Made by a program: the position numbers and the translations under genes. From Candidatus Zhuqueibacterota bacterium (GTDB taxonomy: Bacteria; Zhuqueibacterota; Zhuqueibacteria; Oceanimicrobiales; Oceanimicrobiaceae), in the NCBI GenBank assembly GCA_029262005.1, contig JAJDAG010000038.1:1-64000 (forward strand): DNA of 64,000 nt, given 5' to 3'. Positions within the stretch are counted from its first letter, which is position 1, and each line of letters opens with the position of its first letter. This document shows positions 1 through 10,423 of the stretch, piece after piece. The notes under the pieces were generated by a model that saw only the letters and a program-made list of their open reading frames with translations, was not told where the DNA came from and did not search any database.

Positions 1-745
1 GAACTATGGTAGGATTGAAATGAGGATTATTGTTTTGCCATCAATAAATTGTAGATATGTCTTAATCGAACTATGGTAGGATTGAAATAAGTTTCGGAAG
101 GGACTTTTAAGCTAACAATAGTAATTGTCTTAATCGAACTATGGTAGGATTGAAATAATCATCAATACGTGAATTAAAATCCAGAAAATCAGGTCTTAAT
201 CGAACTATGGTAGGATTGAAATAGCAAAATACCGACGATTGTTTTTGATTTGATGAGTCTTAATCGAACTATGGTAGGATTGAAATGCAATTTCTTCTAT
301 AACCGTGAACCCTGCGGCCCTTGTCTTAATCGAACTATGGTAGGATAGAAATTTTGTCAATATCGTTGGTATTTACGTGGAAAACAACAGTCTTAATCGA
401 ACTATGGTAGGATTGAAATTCTTTGTACCGGTCTTCAGACTGCGCCGTTGCCTGGTCTTAATCGAACTATGGTAGGATTGAAATACCTTTTTTCTTCTCC
501 TAGTGCCGCCATCCGAGCGGTCTTAATCGAACTATGGTAGGATTGAAATGCGGGTGAAGTCTTCTCGGTAGAGGGTATCAACAAGTCTTAATCGAACTAT
601 GGTAGGATTGAAATTCGGAAAAAAGGAGCCGGAGGTTGCGGTTTGCGGCTGTCTTAATCGAACTATGGTAGGGTTGAAATACAAGAGCAAGCATCCGGTT
701 GAGACGGTTGTTAGAGTCTTAATCGAACTATGGTAGGATTGAAAT
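1..745 (+). CRISPR. CRISPR array, distal part, 12 repeat units
   Basis: Eleven full 30-nt repeats start at 59, 127, 193, 257, 323, 390, 455, 520, 585, 651 and 716. A partial repeat fills 1-21, so the array runs off the left edge. Repeats begin GTCTTAATCGAAC and end GGATTGAAAT. The eleven complete spacers are 34-38 nt and all different. Two repeats carry one substitution each: T to A in the 323 copy, A to G in the 651 copy. The ATTGAAAN end is the usual 3' end of type I and type III repeats and would give an 8-nt crRNA 5' handle, so transcription is probably left to right. The leader and newest spacers would then lie off the window, and 745 is the old end. No cas gene is present here. The 152 bases to the next gene hold nothing recognisable. 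Confidence 0.97.
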
Positions 746-897
746 TTTTAAATTCTTATATTGATTTCATCTGTGATTGGAATTGGGCTAAATTTAGGCC
801 GGCGTGTAAGCAAAAAACAATAAGGAATACCCGGTTTTCAATCCACTCGTCACAATTCCTGCATGAGTTATTTATAAGCCTTTAAATATTTCAAGAA

Positions 898-3126
898 ATG
901 TTCAAGCTTTTAACAATTAGAAAATGCACTGTCTTGTTGTTCGTGTTGCTCATTTATGCTTGCGGCCTGCAAGCCGACGACAACCGGGAGACCGCAAGCG
1001 GCTTTCCAGCGTTGAGGCTTAACACAGATTCCCCGCAAAAAATTGTGGTCGATGGCCTGCTTACTGAAAAAGTGTGGCAACAGGCGCAGCCGGCAAGTGG
1101 TTTCCGTCAGCGTGAACCATTGGCAGGTGAAGCCGCGACTGAGCGGACGGAAGTGCGCATTCTCTATAATGATGAAATGCTCTATGTTGGTGTTCTGGCA
1201 ATGGATAGTGAGCCCGACAAAGTCATTGCCCGCATTTTGCAGCGAGACAAATTGATGTTTAAGAATTTCGACGGCACACCGCTTTTTGCCGGTGATGATG
1301 CTGTTGCTATTTTGTTTGACCCGTTTCATGATCAGAAGAACGGCGTTGTCTTTGCCACCAATCCGAACGGTGCGGAATTCGATGCTCTGCTAACCGATGA
1401 AGGCAGCGAATTTAATATTGACTGGCGTGCTGTCTGGGAAGTTTCCGCCAAACGGATCCCCGAAGGTTGGAGCGCTGAATTTGCCATTCCATTCAGGTCG
1501 CTGCGTTACCCGGATGGTGACAACAATGCACCGTGGGGCTTCAATGTTTACCGAACGATTCGCCGCAAAAATGAAGAGGTTTTGTGGACGTCCTGGTCGC
1601 GCGACAACGCCGGTTTTAAGCGCGTCAGCCGGGCCGGACACATCCATGGCATGACAAATCTGCCGCGCTCCCGGGTTAATCTTGAAGTCAAGCCGTTTGC
1701 CTTAACCGGTCTTGTGCGCGAAATGAACGATAACGATATTCTTGAATCAGGCCATAAACTGAGCAGCGGGTTTGATGCAAAGTGGGAAGTTCGGCCCGGA
1801 CTAATGCTTGATTTAACTTACAACACAGATTTTGCCCAGGTTGAAGCGGATGATGAACAGGTGAATTTAACCCGCTTCAGTCTGTTTTTTCCTGAGAAGC
1901 GTGATTTCTTTCTGGAGAATGCCGGCATTTTTGACTTTGGCAGCCGGAGTATCGGGGAGGCGCCGCCGTTTCAACTCTTTTTTTCAAGAAGAATCGGCAT
2001 TTCCGAGGATGGCGAAATTCCGGTCATTGGTGGCGCTCGTCTCACCGGGCGGGTTGGCAAGCAGACCGTCGGTTTCTTGAATATTGTAACGGAAGAAACG
2101 CTTGATGAGCCCGTGGCAAATTTTGCTGTTGCCCGTATAAAGCGCGATATTGGCAGGAACAACTACATCGGCGCGATGGTCACTGACAAGAGATCTGATT
2201 TGGCCGCCAACACCGGGCTGGGCCTGGATGCCTCTTTCTGGCTGTCCAACGCGCTCAATGTGCAGGGATTTTTCGTTCGCACTCAGACGGACACATCCGG
2301 CACAGGCATTGGCGACCAAGCCTTTCGGGTCGGGCTTAGTTATCAAACCGATCGCTTCGGAATTCGCGCACAACATTACACCATCGGTCCGGATGTCAGG
2401 GCAGAAATGGGATTTGTTACCCGGGAGGATATTCGCCGCACAGGGGGCTTTTCCCGCCTTAGTTTTCGTCCCGGCCGATTCGGCGTGCGGGTGGTTAATC
2501 TGTTTTTTGGCGGCAATTATTTTACGGACTTGCGTGGTGAAGTGCAGGACTGGGATGTTGGCCCGGGTTTCATCATGGATTGGAATTCCGGCGAGTCACT
2601 GGGGGCGTTTTTTTCACGCTCGTTTACCCGGCTGGATGAAGCTTTTGACCCGGACGACGATATCACAGTCCCGGTTGGCGACTATGACTATGGTCAGATT
2701 TTCTGGTTTGGCGGTTCCAGCAATAATCGTCCATGGCAGCTTGATTTGAGCGGAACCTACCAGGGCTACTTCGGCGGCACTTTGTTGAGCGTGAACACCG
2801 GGCTGAACCTGGCCTTTAATTCCCGATTGGCAACGGGCGTTCAATACAGTCATAACCACGTTGAAGTGCCGGCCGGAATGTTCAACGCAGATGTGTCTTC
2901 TTTACGTTTGTCTTATTCATTTTCAACCCGTCTATTTGCCAACGCTTTGTTGCAATATAACAGTTTGAGCAACACGCTGTCAGCCAACGTACGCCTGAAT
3001 TATATTCATCGACCGGGTAGCGATTTGTTTATTGTATTCAACGAAGAAGATATTTCGGAACAGGGGAACTGGGTGCTTGAAAACCGGGGCATGGTTGCCA
3101 AGCTAACCTGGCTAAAACGGCTGTGA
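898..3126 (+). CDS. CBM9-like / DUF5916 outer-membrane protein
   Basis: This 742-residue protein has an N-terminal hydrophobic export segment (about residues 8-26, ending near a Cys). A CBM9-like beta-sandwich follows at about 45-240, recognisable from the VVDGLLTEKVW and GDDAVAILFDP-type segments. A long C-terminal region of alternating beta strands looks like an outer-membrane barrel (DUF5916). This family is common in Bacteroidota, Calditrichota and Gemmatimonadota and is often annotated as carbohydrate-binding family 9 domain protein, but no substrate is established. The Cys near residue 22 could be a lipobox, but Tyr at -2 is atypical, so a normal signal peptide is equally possible. The ATG at 898 is the only start that includes the signal. 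The gene stands alone between the CRISPR array and recC. Confidence 0.85.
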   Translation: MFKLLTIRKCTVLLFVLLIYACGLQADDNRETASGFPALRLNTDSPQKIVVDGLLTEKVWQQAQPASGFRQREPLAGEAATERTEVRILYNDEMLYVGVLAMDSEPDKVIARILQRDKLMFKNFDGTPLFAGDDAVAILFDPFHDQKNGVVFATNPNGAEFDALLTDEGSEFNIDWRAVWEVSAKRIPEGWSAEFAIPFRSLRYPDGDNNAPWGFNVYRTIRRKNEEVLWTSWSRDNAGFKRVSRAGHIHGMTNLPRSRVNLEVKPFALTGLVREMNDNDILESGHKLSSGFDAKWEVRPGLMLDLTYNTDFAQVEADDEQVNLTRFSLFFPEKRDFFLENAGIFDFGSRSIGEAPPFQLFFSRRIGISEDGEIPVIGGARLTGRVGKQTVGFLNIVTEETLDEPVANFAVARIKRDIGRNNYIGAMVTDKRSDLAANTGLGLDASFWLSNALNVQGFFVRTQTDTSGTGIGDQAFRVGLSYQTDRFGIRAQHYTIGPDVRAEMGFVTREDIRRTGGFSRLSFRPGRFGVRVVNLFFGGNYFTDLRGEVQDWDVGPGFIMDWNSGESLGAFFSRSFTRLDEAFDPDDDITVPVGDYDYGQIFWFGGSSNNRPWQLDLSGTYQGYFGGTLLSVNTGLNLAFNSRLATGVQYSHNHVEVPAGMFNADVSSLRLSYSFSTRLFANALLQYNSLSNTLSANVRLNYIHRPGSDLFIVFNEEDISEQGNWVLENRGMVAKLTWLKRL

Positions 3127-3238
3127 TTTTTCAGTTTGTGCTGGAATAACAGATGTTGTGGCGCTAACATTTCTGTGCGTAAAAATGCTGTTCGGATTGT
3201 GAGCAAAATCGCTACTTTAACTCCCGGGAAACCTGCTT

Positions 3239-6200
3239 TTGCCGTTGAAAATAATTACCAGCAATCGCCTTGAAAACCTTTCTGCGGTTTTGGCCTCGAC
3301 ATTGTCCATACCAATTGCCTCGCCGATGGCGCCCGAAATTATTGTGGTTCAGAGTGGCGGCATGCAGCGTTGGCTTTCATTGGAATTGGCCAAAAAGCTG
3401 GGGGTTTGCGCCAACATTCGTTTTCCTTTTCCCAATGCATTTATTCATGAAATAACATGCGGCATTTTTCCGGATTTGCCGGAACATTCAACTTTTGAGC
3501 CGACCCTTCTAACCTGGCGCATCATGAAGTTGCTGCCTGACTGCCTCACCCGGCCTGTGTTTCAGCCGCTGCAAACTTATTTACGGGAACCCGGTTCCGG
3601 CCTGAAACGGTTGCAGCTTGCTGTCCGCATCGCCGATCTTTTTGACCAATACCTGCTTTTTCGCCCGGACATGATTTTAAACTGGGAAAGAGGCAAGAAT
3701 TCACACTGGCAGGCAGCGCTTTGGCGGGAATTGGTTGCAGAGGAGGAGGCGCTGCACCGGGCTGCATTGGGTAAAAGGCTGACCGGGCATCTCCTGTCTG
3801 CGAAAACCAGGATGCTGGATTTGCCGGAGCGCATTTCAGTATTCGGTATTTCGTCGTTGCCCGAATTCCACATGCAAATATTTGATGCATTGAGCAAGCA
3901 CGTTGCGGTGAAACTTTTTCTGCTCAATCCTTGTCGGGAATATTGGGGTGATATTCGTACAAAAAGAGAGCAGCGATTCACTGCCTCGGCTCAGGAAGTG
4001 GGGCAACTGTCAGTTGATTTTACAGCCGCGGATCTGCATTTTGACGAGGGCAATGCCCTGTTGGCTTCACTGGGAAAAATGGGACGTGAGTTTTTTGATC
4101 TGCTTGAGGACAAACTTGAGTTTGCGAGTGAGGAGCATTTTGGTGAGCCGGACGAATCGTCGCTGCTGGCGTGTTTGCAGTCGGATATTTTAACGTTAAC
4201 CAATCGCGAGGGGCTGCTCGAAGAACCGGGCGAAAACTTGTCTGAAAGCATGGAAGCAACTTTGATTTCGGACAAGGATCGCTCTATTCAAGTACACGCC
4301 TGCCATTCTGAGAGGCGGGAAATCGAAGTGCTACAGGACCATTTATTGGCCATGTTTGCACAGGATGCCGCGCTTGAACCGGGTGATGTTTTGGTGATGG
4401 CGCCGGATATTGAGCCGTACGTCCCGTTTATTCAGTCTGTTTTTGATCTGCCGTACCAGGATTCGCGCCGTCTGCCGTATGGCATTGCCGATCGGTCGTA
4501 TGGGCGAGAAAGTGAACTCGTGGTGACCTTTTTCGCAATTTTGAATTTGCACAACAGCCGCTGCAGTGCCACAGAAATTTTTGGTATATTGGAAAATTCC
4601 GTGGTGCATGAAAATTTCGGAATTGAAGCAACTGACCTGGAAATCATTCGCAATTGGCTGCAGCAAACGCACATTCGCTGGGGAAAAGATGCGGCGCATC
4701 GGGCACAATTAGGTTTGCCTGGGATTTCGCAAAACACGTGGCGCAGCGGCCTGGAGCGTCTGCTGCTCGGCTACGCACTTGGCAATGATAACGAAGAAAT
4801 TTATGATGCGAAAATATTGCCGTTTGCCGGTGTCGAAGGCGGACAAGCTGAGGTGCTTGGATTTTTTGTCGAATATGTAGAGCGTCTGTTTTCGTTAGTT
4901 GAAGCGCTTGAGCAAGATCGCACCCTCGTAGAATGGTCTGAGACGCTCACACAAATCCTCACACTCTTTTTTATGGATAACGCCGAGACGGGCCCGCAGC
5001 TACAAATCATGCGGCAGGCGATTGCTGAACTATCAGTTTTTCAGGATGTGGCCGGTTTTGATGAGAAGCTCGAACTCCGTGTGGTCCGGCAGTATTTGCA
5101 GAACAAATTGCAACGCGAAGGCCATGGCTTTGGATTTCTATCCGGCGGTATCACGTTCTGTTCAATGCTGCCAATGCGCAGTATTCCTGCCAAAGTCATC
5201 TGTCTCATCGGCATGAATAATGACGCCTACCCACGTAGTGTCCAGCCGCTGGGTTTCGATTTAATTGCCCAAAATCCACGTAAAGGTGACCGTTCGCGCA
5301 GAAATGATGATCGCTATCTGTTTCTGGAAGCGTTGTTTTCAGCGAGAGGCGTCCTGTATCTTAGCTACATTGGGCAGAGCACACAAGACAATTCAATTAT
5401 ACCGCCCTCTGTTTTGGTCAGTGAATTTATTTCTTATTTGGACAGCAATTATCAGGTATCGGGAGCAAGCAAGGCCAGCGACCAGATCTGTGTCAAACAT
5501 CGGCTGCAGGCTTTTAGTCCTGACTATTTCCTCGAAGATCAGCACTTGTTTAGTTACTCCCGTGAAAACCTTGAAGCCGCGGTTGCCATAAGCAGCGGCG
5601 CTAAAAAGTGGCCTGCCTTTTTTGATTCTAAGGCACTGCCGGAACCTGGCGATGAATTCCGTTCACTCAGACTCGAAGACTTATGCCTGTTTTTTAAGTC
5701 CCCGGTGCAGTACTTTTTCAACAAGCGGCTGGGCGTGCGGTTTAACGAAAATGTTGATTTGTTGGAAGATAGCGAAATTTTTTCATTGAGTGGTCTTGAG
5801 CGCTATTTGGTTGCCGCTGATTTACTGACAGATGCAAGAAGTTTGGCGCAGGTTGAAGAAATCAAAGCAAAGAAGCGACTGGCAGGGCAACTTCCGCATG
5901 GCGCTGTGGGAGATGTGACCATTGATGCGTTAGAAAAAAATGTAAAAAGATTTGCCGACAAATTGCAGGCTCTCGATTGCAAGGAATTGTTGCCACCAAT
6001 TGAAGTTGATTTGAGTTTGGCCGGCTTTAATCTTTCCGGCAAACTTGCTCCGGTTTATGACACCGGCCTCGTTTTACATCGTTACGCCAAAGTTAAGGCG
6101 CGCGATCATTTGCAGATTTGGATTCATCACTTGTTACTAAATTTGTGCAATGAGAAAGACTCTCCAAACGAAAGTATTTGGGCCGGCCTCGATAGTTTGA

Positions 6201-6553
6201 ACAAAGGCAATTGGTCTGCCTGGCGATACTTGCCCGTGCCGGAGGCGGAGAAGTATCTCGCTGAATTGCTGCAACTTTACTGGCTGGGTTTGCAGAAGCC
6301 GTTCCGTTTTTTTCCGGAAAGTACTTATGCTTATTGGGATAAGTTTGTCAGTTCAAAGGGGGAGGAAAGCGCTGCACTGCGAGCGGCCGGCAAAGCGTGG
6401 TATGGCAGTGATTATGCTCAGGGTGAGTTGCAGGATCTGTATTTACAGCGCTGCTTCAAAAGAGATGAGAATCCTTTTACCGCTGAATTTATGACGTTGG
6501 CCGAACAAGTTTGGGAGCCGATTTTCAAAAATCGGCTGGCGCTGGAAGGCTGA
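3239..6553 (+). CDS. recC: Exodeoxyribonuclease V subunit gamma (RecC)
   Basis: RecC is the Chi-recognition subunit of the RecBCD helicase-nuclease that processes double-strand DNA ends for RecA. The 1104 residues are close to the usual size of about 1100. The N-terminus carries the family pattern VVQSGGMQRWLSLELA, followed by IRFPFPNAFIHE. The degenerate helicase core contains SGGITFCSMLPMRSIP and the C-terminal inactive-nuclease region has FFKSPVQYFFNKRLGVRF. The start is a TTG at 3239, because no ATG lies upstream of the conserved N-terminus. The gene is followed by recB on the same strand after about 100 bases. The order recC-recB is as in enterobacteria, but the intervening ptrA is absent. 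Confidence 0.93.
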   Translation: MPLKIITSNRLENLSAVLASTLSIPIASPMAPEIIVVQSGGMQRWLSLELAKKLGVCANIRFPFPNAFIHEITCGIFPDLPEHSTFEPTLLTWRIMKLLPDCLTRPVFQPLQTYLREPGSGLKRLQLAVRIADLFDQYLLFRPDMILNWERGKNSHWQAALWRELVAEEEALHRAALGKRLTGHLLSAKTRMLDLPERISVFGISSLPEFHMQIFDALSKHVAVKLFLLNPCREYWGDIRTKREQRFTASAQEVGQLSVDFTAADLHFDEGNALLASLGKMGREFFDLLEDKLEFASEEHFGEPDESSLLACLQSDILTLTNREGLLEEPGENLSESMEATLISDKDRSIQVHACHSERREIEVLQDHLLAMFAQDAALEPGDVLVMAPDIEPYVPFIQSVFDLPYQDSRRLPYGIADRSYGRESELVVTFFAILNLHNSRCSATEIFGILENSVVHENFGIEATDLEIIRNWLQQTHIRWGKDAAHRAQLGLPGISQNTWRSGLERLLLGYALGNDNEEIYDAKILPFAGVEGGQAEVLGFFVEYVERLFSLVEALEQDRTLVEWSETLTQILTLFFMDNAETGPQLQIMRQAIAELSVFQDVAGFDEKLELRVVRQYLQNKLQREGHGFGFLSGGITFCSMLPMRSIPAKVICLIGMNNDAYPRSVQPLGFDLIAQNPRKGDRSRRNDDRYLFLEALFSARGVLYLSYIGQSTQDNSIIPPSVLVSEFISYLDSNYQVSGASKASDQICVKHRLQAFSPDYFLEDQHLFSYSRENLEAAVAISSGAKKWPAFFDSKALPEPGDEFRSLRLEDLCLFFKSPVQYFFNKRLGVRFNENVDLLEDSEIFSLSGLERYLVAADLLTDARSLAQVEEIKAKKRLAGQLPHGAVGDVTIDALEKNVKRFADKLQALDCKELLPPIEVDLSLAGFNLSGKLAPVYDTGLVLHRYAKVKARDHLQIWIHHLLLNLCNEKDSPNESIWAGLDSLNKGNWSAWRYLPVPEAEKYLAELLQLYWLGLQKPFRFFPESTYAYWDKFVSSKGEESAALRAAGKAWYGSDYAQGELQDLYLQRCFKRDENPFTAEFMTLAEQVWEPIFKNRLALEG

Positions 6554-6653
6554 TTTTCAGTGTTAATATTCATGGCGTCAAAGTTAAACCGTAAAAAGCC
6601 AAAAGCTGAATTGTCATTAGTCTAATAATATTTACTGGTGATACCGTAAAATT

Positions 6654-9600
6654 ATGCTCCTGAAAGAATTCGATCCCTATTCCGGTCCGTTGTCCGGACG
6701 AAACCTCATTGAGGCCAGCGCGGGTACCGGCAAAACATTTACCATCAGCCGGATTTTTCTCCGGCTGATGCTTGAGAAGGGGCTTAACGTTGATGAAATT
6801 CTTGTGGTGACATTTACTGAAGCCGCAACAAATGAGTTGAAGCTGCGCATTCTTGATACGTTGAATCAAGCGCTTTCAGCCTTTCTGGGACGGGAAATTG
6901 ATGAGGATTCGCTGCGGACTTATATTGCCTCACAAAAAAATGCTTCGATGGCAATCCAGCGATTACAAGCTGCGATTCAAAGCTTCGACAGGGCCGCGGT
7001 TTTTACCATTCATAGTTTCTGCAAACGTGTAATGCAGGAGAACGCGTTTGAAAGCGGCAGCATGTTTGATACTGAGCTGGTTACAGAACAAACCAGCCTG
7101 CTTCGGGAGGTTGTGCAGGACTATTGGCGCACTCATTTTTACCAGGCGTCCCCACTGTTCCTGCAGTTTGCACTGAGCAAAACCAGTCCGGCAGAACTTA
7201 TGAAAATGCTTGGAAATAGCAGGTTGGTACGGTTGCATTTGCGCATTTTGCCGGAAAAAGCCGAAGTCAGTTCTTCTGCGGCTGAAGCGGCTCTGCAAAG
7301 CTCCTACGAACACGCCCGAAAATTGTGGTTTGATGCCAGGGGGGAAATAGTCAAGCTGCTGGAAAATTCCAGTCTGCACAAAAGTAAATACAAGCGGGAA
7401 AAAATTCCATTCTGGGCGGAGGAAATGGATGCCTGTTTCGACACGAAATTGGCTGGAGCTGTTTTAAATAAAAACTTTGAAAAGTTCACATCGGCAAAAA
7501 TTGCGGACGCTGAAACAAAAGCCGGGCCGCCACCAACACACCCATTCTTTGATGCCTGTGAGCTTCATTTTGACAATCACACCAAATTGATGGCATGTTA
7601 TAACGGGCAGCTTTTGCAGTTAAAGTCCGGGCTGTTTGACTACGCCCGAAGTGAATTACAGCGCCGCAAAGAGGCCCGAAATGTCTTCTATTTTGATGAC
7701 GTCTTATTGAGCTTGCACGCTGCTCTGGAGACTCAGGGTGATGTTTTTGCACGCAGTATTCGCAAGAAATTCAAAGCCGCACTCATCGATGAATTCCAGG
7801 ACACGGACCCGGTTCAATACGAAATATTCAATGGTATTTTTTCTCATGAAGAAAGTGCATTGTTTCTTATTGGCGATCCAAAACAGGCAATTTACGGTTT
7901 TCGTGGCGCGGATATTTTTGCCTACATGCAGGCGAAGGCCGATACCAGACCCGACAGCCGTTACACCCTCACCACCAATTATCGCTCAGCGCCAGGATTG
8001 ATTTCTGCGTTCAATGCGCTTTTCGGTAATGTTGACAGGGCTTTCCTTTACGAGGATATTCCTTTTCAGAGCGCAGTGGCGGCAGAGCGTAAAAGTCCGG
8101 CTGAGCTAAGAAGCACAGGTGAGTTGTCGGAACCGTTGCGGCTCTGGTACCTGGACCCGGCAGAACATAAAGTTGACGCAAAACCGATGAATCGTGCGGA
8201 TGTGGACGCGGCCATTGTTGAGGCAACTGCGTCGGAAATTGTGCGGCTATTAAATCTGGCCAAAGCGGGAAAAGTACATTTGGGTGAGCGTCCGCTTAAA
8301 GAAGAAGATATTGCGGTTCTGGTGCGCCGAAATTCGGAGGCCGTCAAAGTCCAGGCGGCGTTGACAGCAAGAAATGTAAATAGTGTTGTTTATGGTTCCG
8401 GCAGCTTGTTCCACTCTCAGGAAGCGCAGAATTTGCAACATATTTTGGCCGCCATTGTTGAGCCTGAGAACCGAGGATTGTTAAAAACCGCCCTGGCAAC
8501 TGAAACCCTTGGTGTGAGCGCTGCTGAATTGTTTGCATTTGAGCAGGATGATGCCGGGTTGGAGGTTTACCGTTTGCGTTTTGCGAGGTACCATCGGCTT
8601 TGGCAAAATGTCGGTTTTATGCGTATGTTTAAGGAGTTGAGTACGCAGGAAAATTTATTACCCCGGCTCATGATGTTTCAGGGTGGCGAGCGCTGCGTGA
8701 CCAACTTTTTGCATCTTTCTGAAGTGTTAAGCACCGCGGCAGTGGAGTCCAGGCTTGGCATGACCGCTTTGCTCAACTGGCTTATTTCACAGCGCACCAG
8801 CGAGGATAAGCCCGGCGATGAATTTCAATTGCGTTTGGAAAGCGATGAGAAGGCAATAAAATTGATAACTGTGCACAAGAGTAAAGGCCAGGAATTTCCA
8901 ATTGTTTTTTGTCCATTCATGTGGACAGGTGCTAATTTGCAGATGAATGAGTTGCCGGAATTTCATGATGAAGTAGATGGTTCCCTCATTCTGGATCTTG
9001 GGTCGGAAGATCTGGCCCGGAGCAAAACCTTGGCAAAAAAGGAGAAACTGGCAGAAAATCTCAGGCTGTTTTATGTGGCGGCTACCCGGGCGCAACATCG
9101 ATGTTATTTTGTCTGGGGGCCGTTAAATTGGAGCGGGCGCCCGCAAGCCGCAAGTTCAGCTCTGGCTTATTTGCTGCATCACCCAAGCCCGTTTGATGAA
9201 CATCAGCCGGTTGAGGCGCTCGAAAAAGCTTGCAAATCTTTGCCGGCCGAGGGCTACAAAAATACCGCGAAGCAACTTGCCGATGCCTCCGCCGGTGCCA
9301 TTGGCTTGCAATCCATGCCGGAGAATTCACCGCAAAAGATGATTTTAGCGAAACATGGCAAAGAAGCTTTGTCGTATCGTCAATTCAACAATTTTGTGGA
9401 TGGCTCGACGCGAATTTCAAGCTACTCTTCGTTGATTTCGCGGCAGCCACATGCTGCGGAACTAGCCGATCATGATGTGGCAACTGTTCTGCCGAGAGCA
9501 AGCCGTGAACACCGGCTGCAACCATCGGACGATGTTTTTTCGCATTTTCGCTGGTTTCCCCGTGGTACCCGGACAGGGCTTTTTGCACATGACCTGCTCG

Positions 9601-10289
9601 AACATCTCGATTTTACTGCACTTGCTGCGCCTGAAAGCAGTACCGCTGTTCGGCACATGCTGCAAAAATACGGGTTTGATAGCGCCTGGTCCAACGCTGT
9701 CACAGACATGCTCAAGCAGGTTCTGCAAGTCCGGTTAAGCACACCGGCCGCCGCGCCCTTTTCTCTTTCTGAAATAAAACAGAAGCAGCGCCTGAATGAA
9801 TTGGAGTTTTATTTCCCCCTGAAGTCAATCACCCCGGACACGTTTGCGGAGGTTTTCGGCAAACATGCTACCGGCCGTTTACCGGCAGGACTACCGGAAA
9901 AAATAGAAACATTGTCTTTTGCACCGCTTAAGGGATATATGAAAGGGTTTATCGATCTTGTTTTTGAACACAGGGGCCGGTATTATTTGCTCGATTGGAA
10001 GTCAAATTTCCTCGGTTCTAAAATCGAAGATTACGCTGCTGCCGGGCTTACCGAAGCCATGGTGGGGCATCAATATGTTTTGCAATATCACATTTATGCA
10101 GTTGCTTTGAATCAATATTTGAAAAGTAGAGTCTCCGGCTATGATTACAACTCGCATTTTGGTGGCGCTTTGTACATTTTTCTGCGTGGCGTTGAGCTGG
10201 AAAAGGGTAGCGAGTTTGGTGTTTTTTTCGCTCGGCCGGAGGCCGGTCTCATTGCAGAGTTGACAGCAAAAATGCTGTGTCCGGCATGA
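6654..10289 (+). CDS. recB: Exodeoxyribonuclease V subunit beta (RecB)
   Basis: RecB is the 3'-5' SF1 helicase and the sole nuclease of RecBCD. The 1211-residue product starts with Walker A EASAGTGKT (K27) and motif Ia VTFTEAATNEL. It then has motif II ALIDEFQDTDP, motif III GDPKQAIYGFRGAD and motif V/VI VHKSKGQEFP and FYVAATRAQHR. The C-terminal nuclease keeps the metal-binding triad D1101, D1114 and K1116 (GFIDL and LLDWKS), with the same 13- and 2-residue spacing as in the E. coli enzyme. It should therefore be catalytically active. The ATG at 6654 fits the conserved N-terminus. No recD follows: the next gene is a secreted hydrolase-like protein. Confidence 0.95.
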   Translation: MLLKEFDPYSGPLSGRNLIEASAGTGKTFTISRIFLRLMLEKGLNVDEILVVTFTEAATNELKLRILDTLNQALSAFLGREIDEDSLRTYIASQKNASMAIQRLQAAIQSFDRAAVFTIHSFCKRVMQENAFESGSMFDTELVTEQTSLLREVVQDYWRTHFYQASPLFLQFALSKTSPAELMKMLGNSRLVRLHLRILPEKAEVSSSAAEAALQSSYEHARKLWFDARGEIVKLLENSSLHKSKYKREKIPFWAEEMDACFDTKLAGAVLNKNFEKFTSAKIADAETKAGPPPTHPFFDACELHFDNHTKLMACYNGQLLQLKSGLFDYARSELQRRKEARNVFYFDDVLLSLHAALETQGDVFARSIRKKFKAALIDEFQDTDPVQYEIFNGIFSHEESALFLIGDPKQAIYGFRGADIFAYMQAKADTRPDSRYTLTTNYRSAPGLISAFNALFGNVDRAFLYEDIPFQSAVAAERKSPAELRSTGELSEPLRLWYLDPAEHKVDAKPMNRADVDAAIVEATASEIVRLLNLAKAGKVHLGERPLKEEDIAVLVRRNSEAVKVQAALTARNVNSVVYGSGSLFHSQEAQNLQHILAAIVEPENRGLLKTALATETLGVSAAELFAFEQDDAGLEVYRLRFARYHRLWQNVGFMRMFKELSTQENLLPRLMMFQGGERCVTNFLHLSEVLSTAAVESRLGMTALLNWLISQRTSEDKPGDEFQLRLESDEKAIKLITVHKSKGQEFPIVFCPFMWTGANLQMNELPEFHDEVDGSLILDLGSEDLARSKTLAKKEKLAENLRLFYVAATRAQHRCYFVWGPLNWSGRPQAASSALAYLLHHPSPFDEHQPVEALEKACKSLPAEGYKNTAKQLADASAGAIGLQSMPENSPQKMILAKHGKEALSYRQFNNFVDGSTRISSYSSLISRQPHAAELADHDVATVLPRASREHRLQPSDDVFSHFRWFPRGTRTGLFAHDLLEHLDFTALAAPESSTAVRHMLQKYGFDSAWSNAVTDMLKQVLQVRLSTPAAAPFSLSEIKQKQRLNELEFYFPLKSITPDTFAEVFGKHATGRLPAGLPEKIETLSFAPLKGYMKGFIDLVFEHRGRYYLLDWKSNFLGSKIEDYAAAGLTEAMVGHQYVLQYHIYAVALNQYLKSRVSGYDYNSHFGGALYIFLRGVELEKGSEFGVFFARPEAGLIAELTAKMLCPA

Positions 10290-10423
10290 TGCTCCAGGCG
10301 TGGTAATGGTGTCGTTTGCGTAAATGGAACTCACCGTAGAAAATAGCGTTGAGGCTAAATGTGCAATCAGGATAGCTTATTCACTCGTTAGTTTGTACCC
10401 CAATAAAGGAGTCTTAATTTCAA

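Noticed and set aside
832-850. GGTTTTCAATCCACTC as a degenerate reverse CRISPR repeat
   Set aside because: Only a short TTCAATCC match to the reverse complement of the repeat; too little to call.
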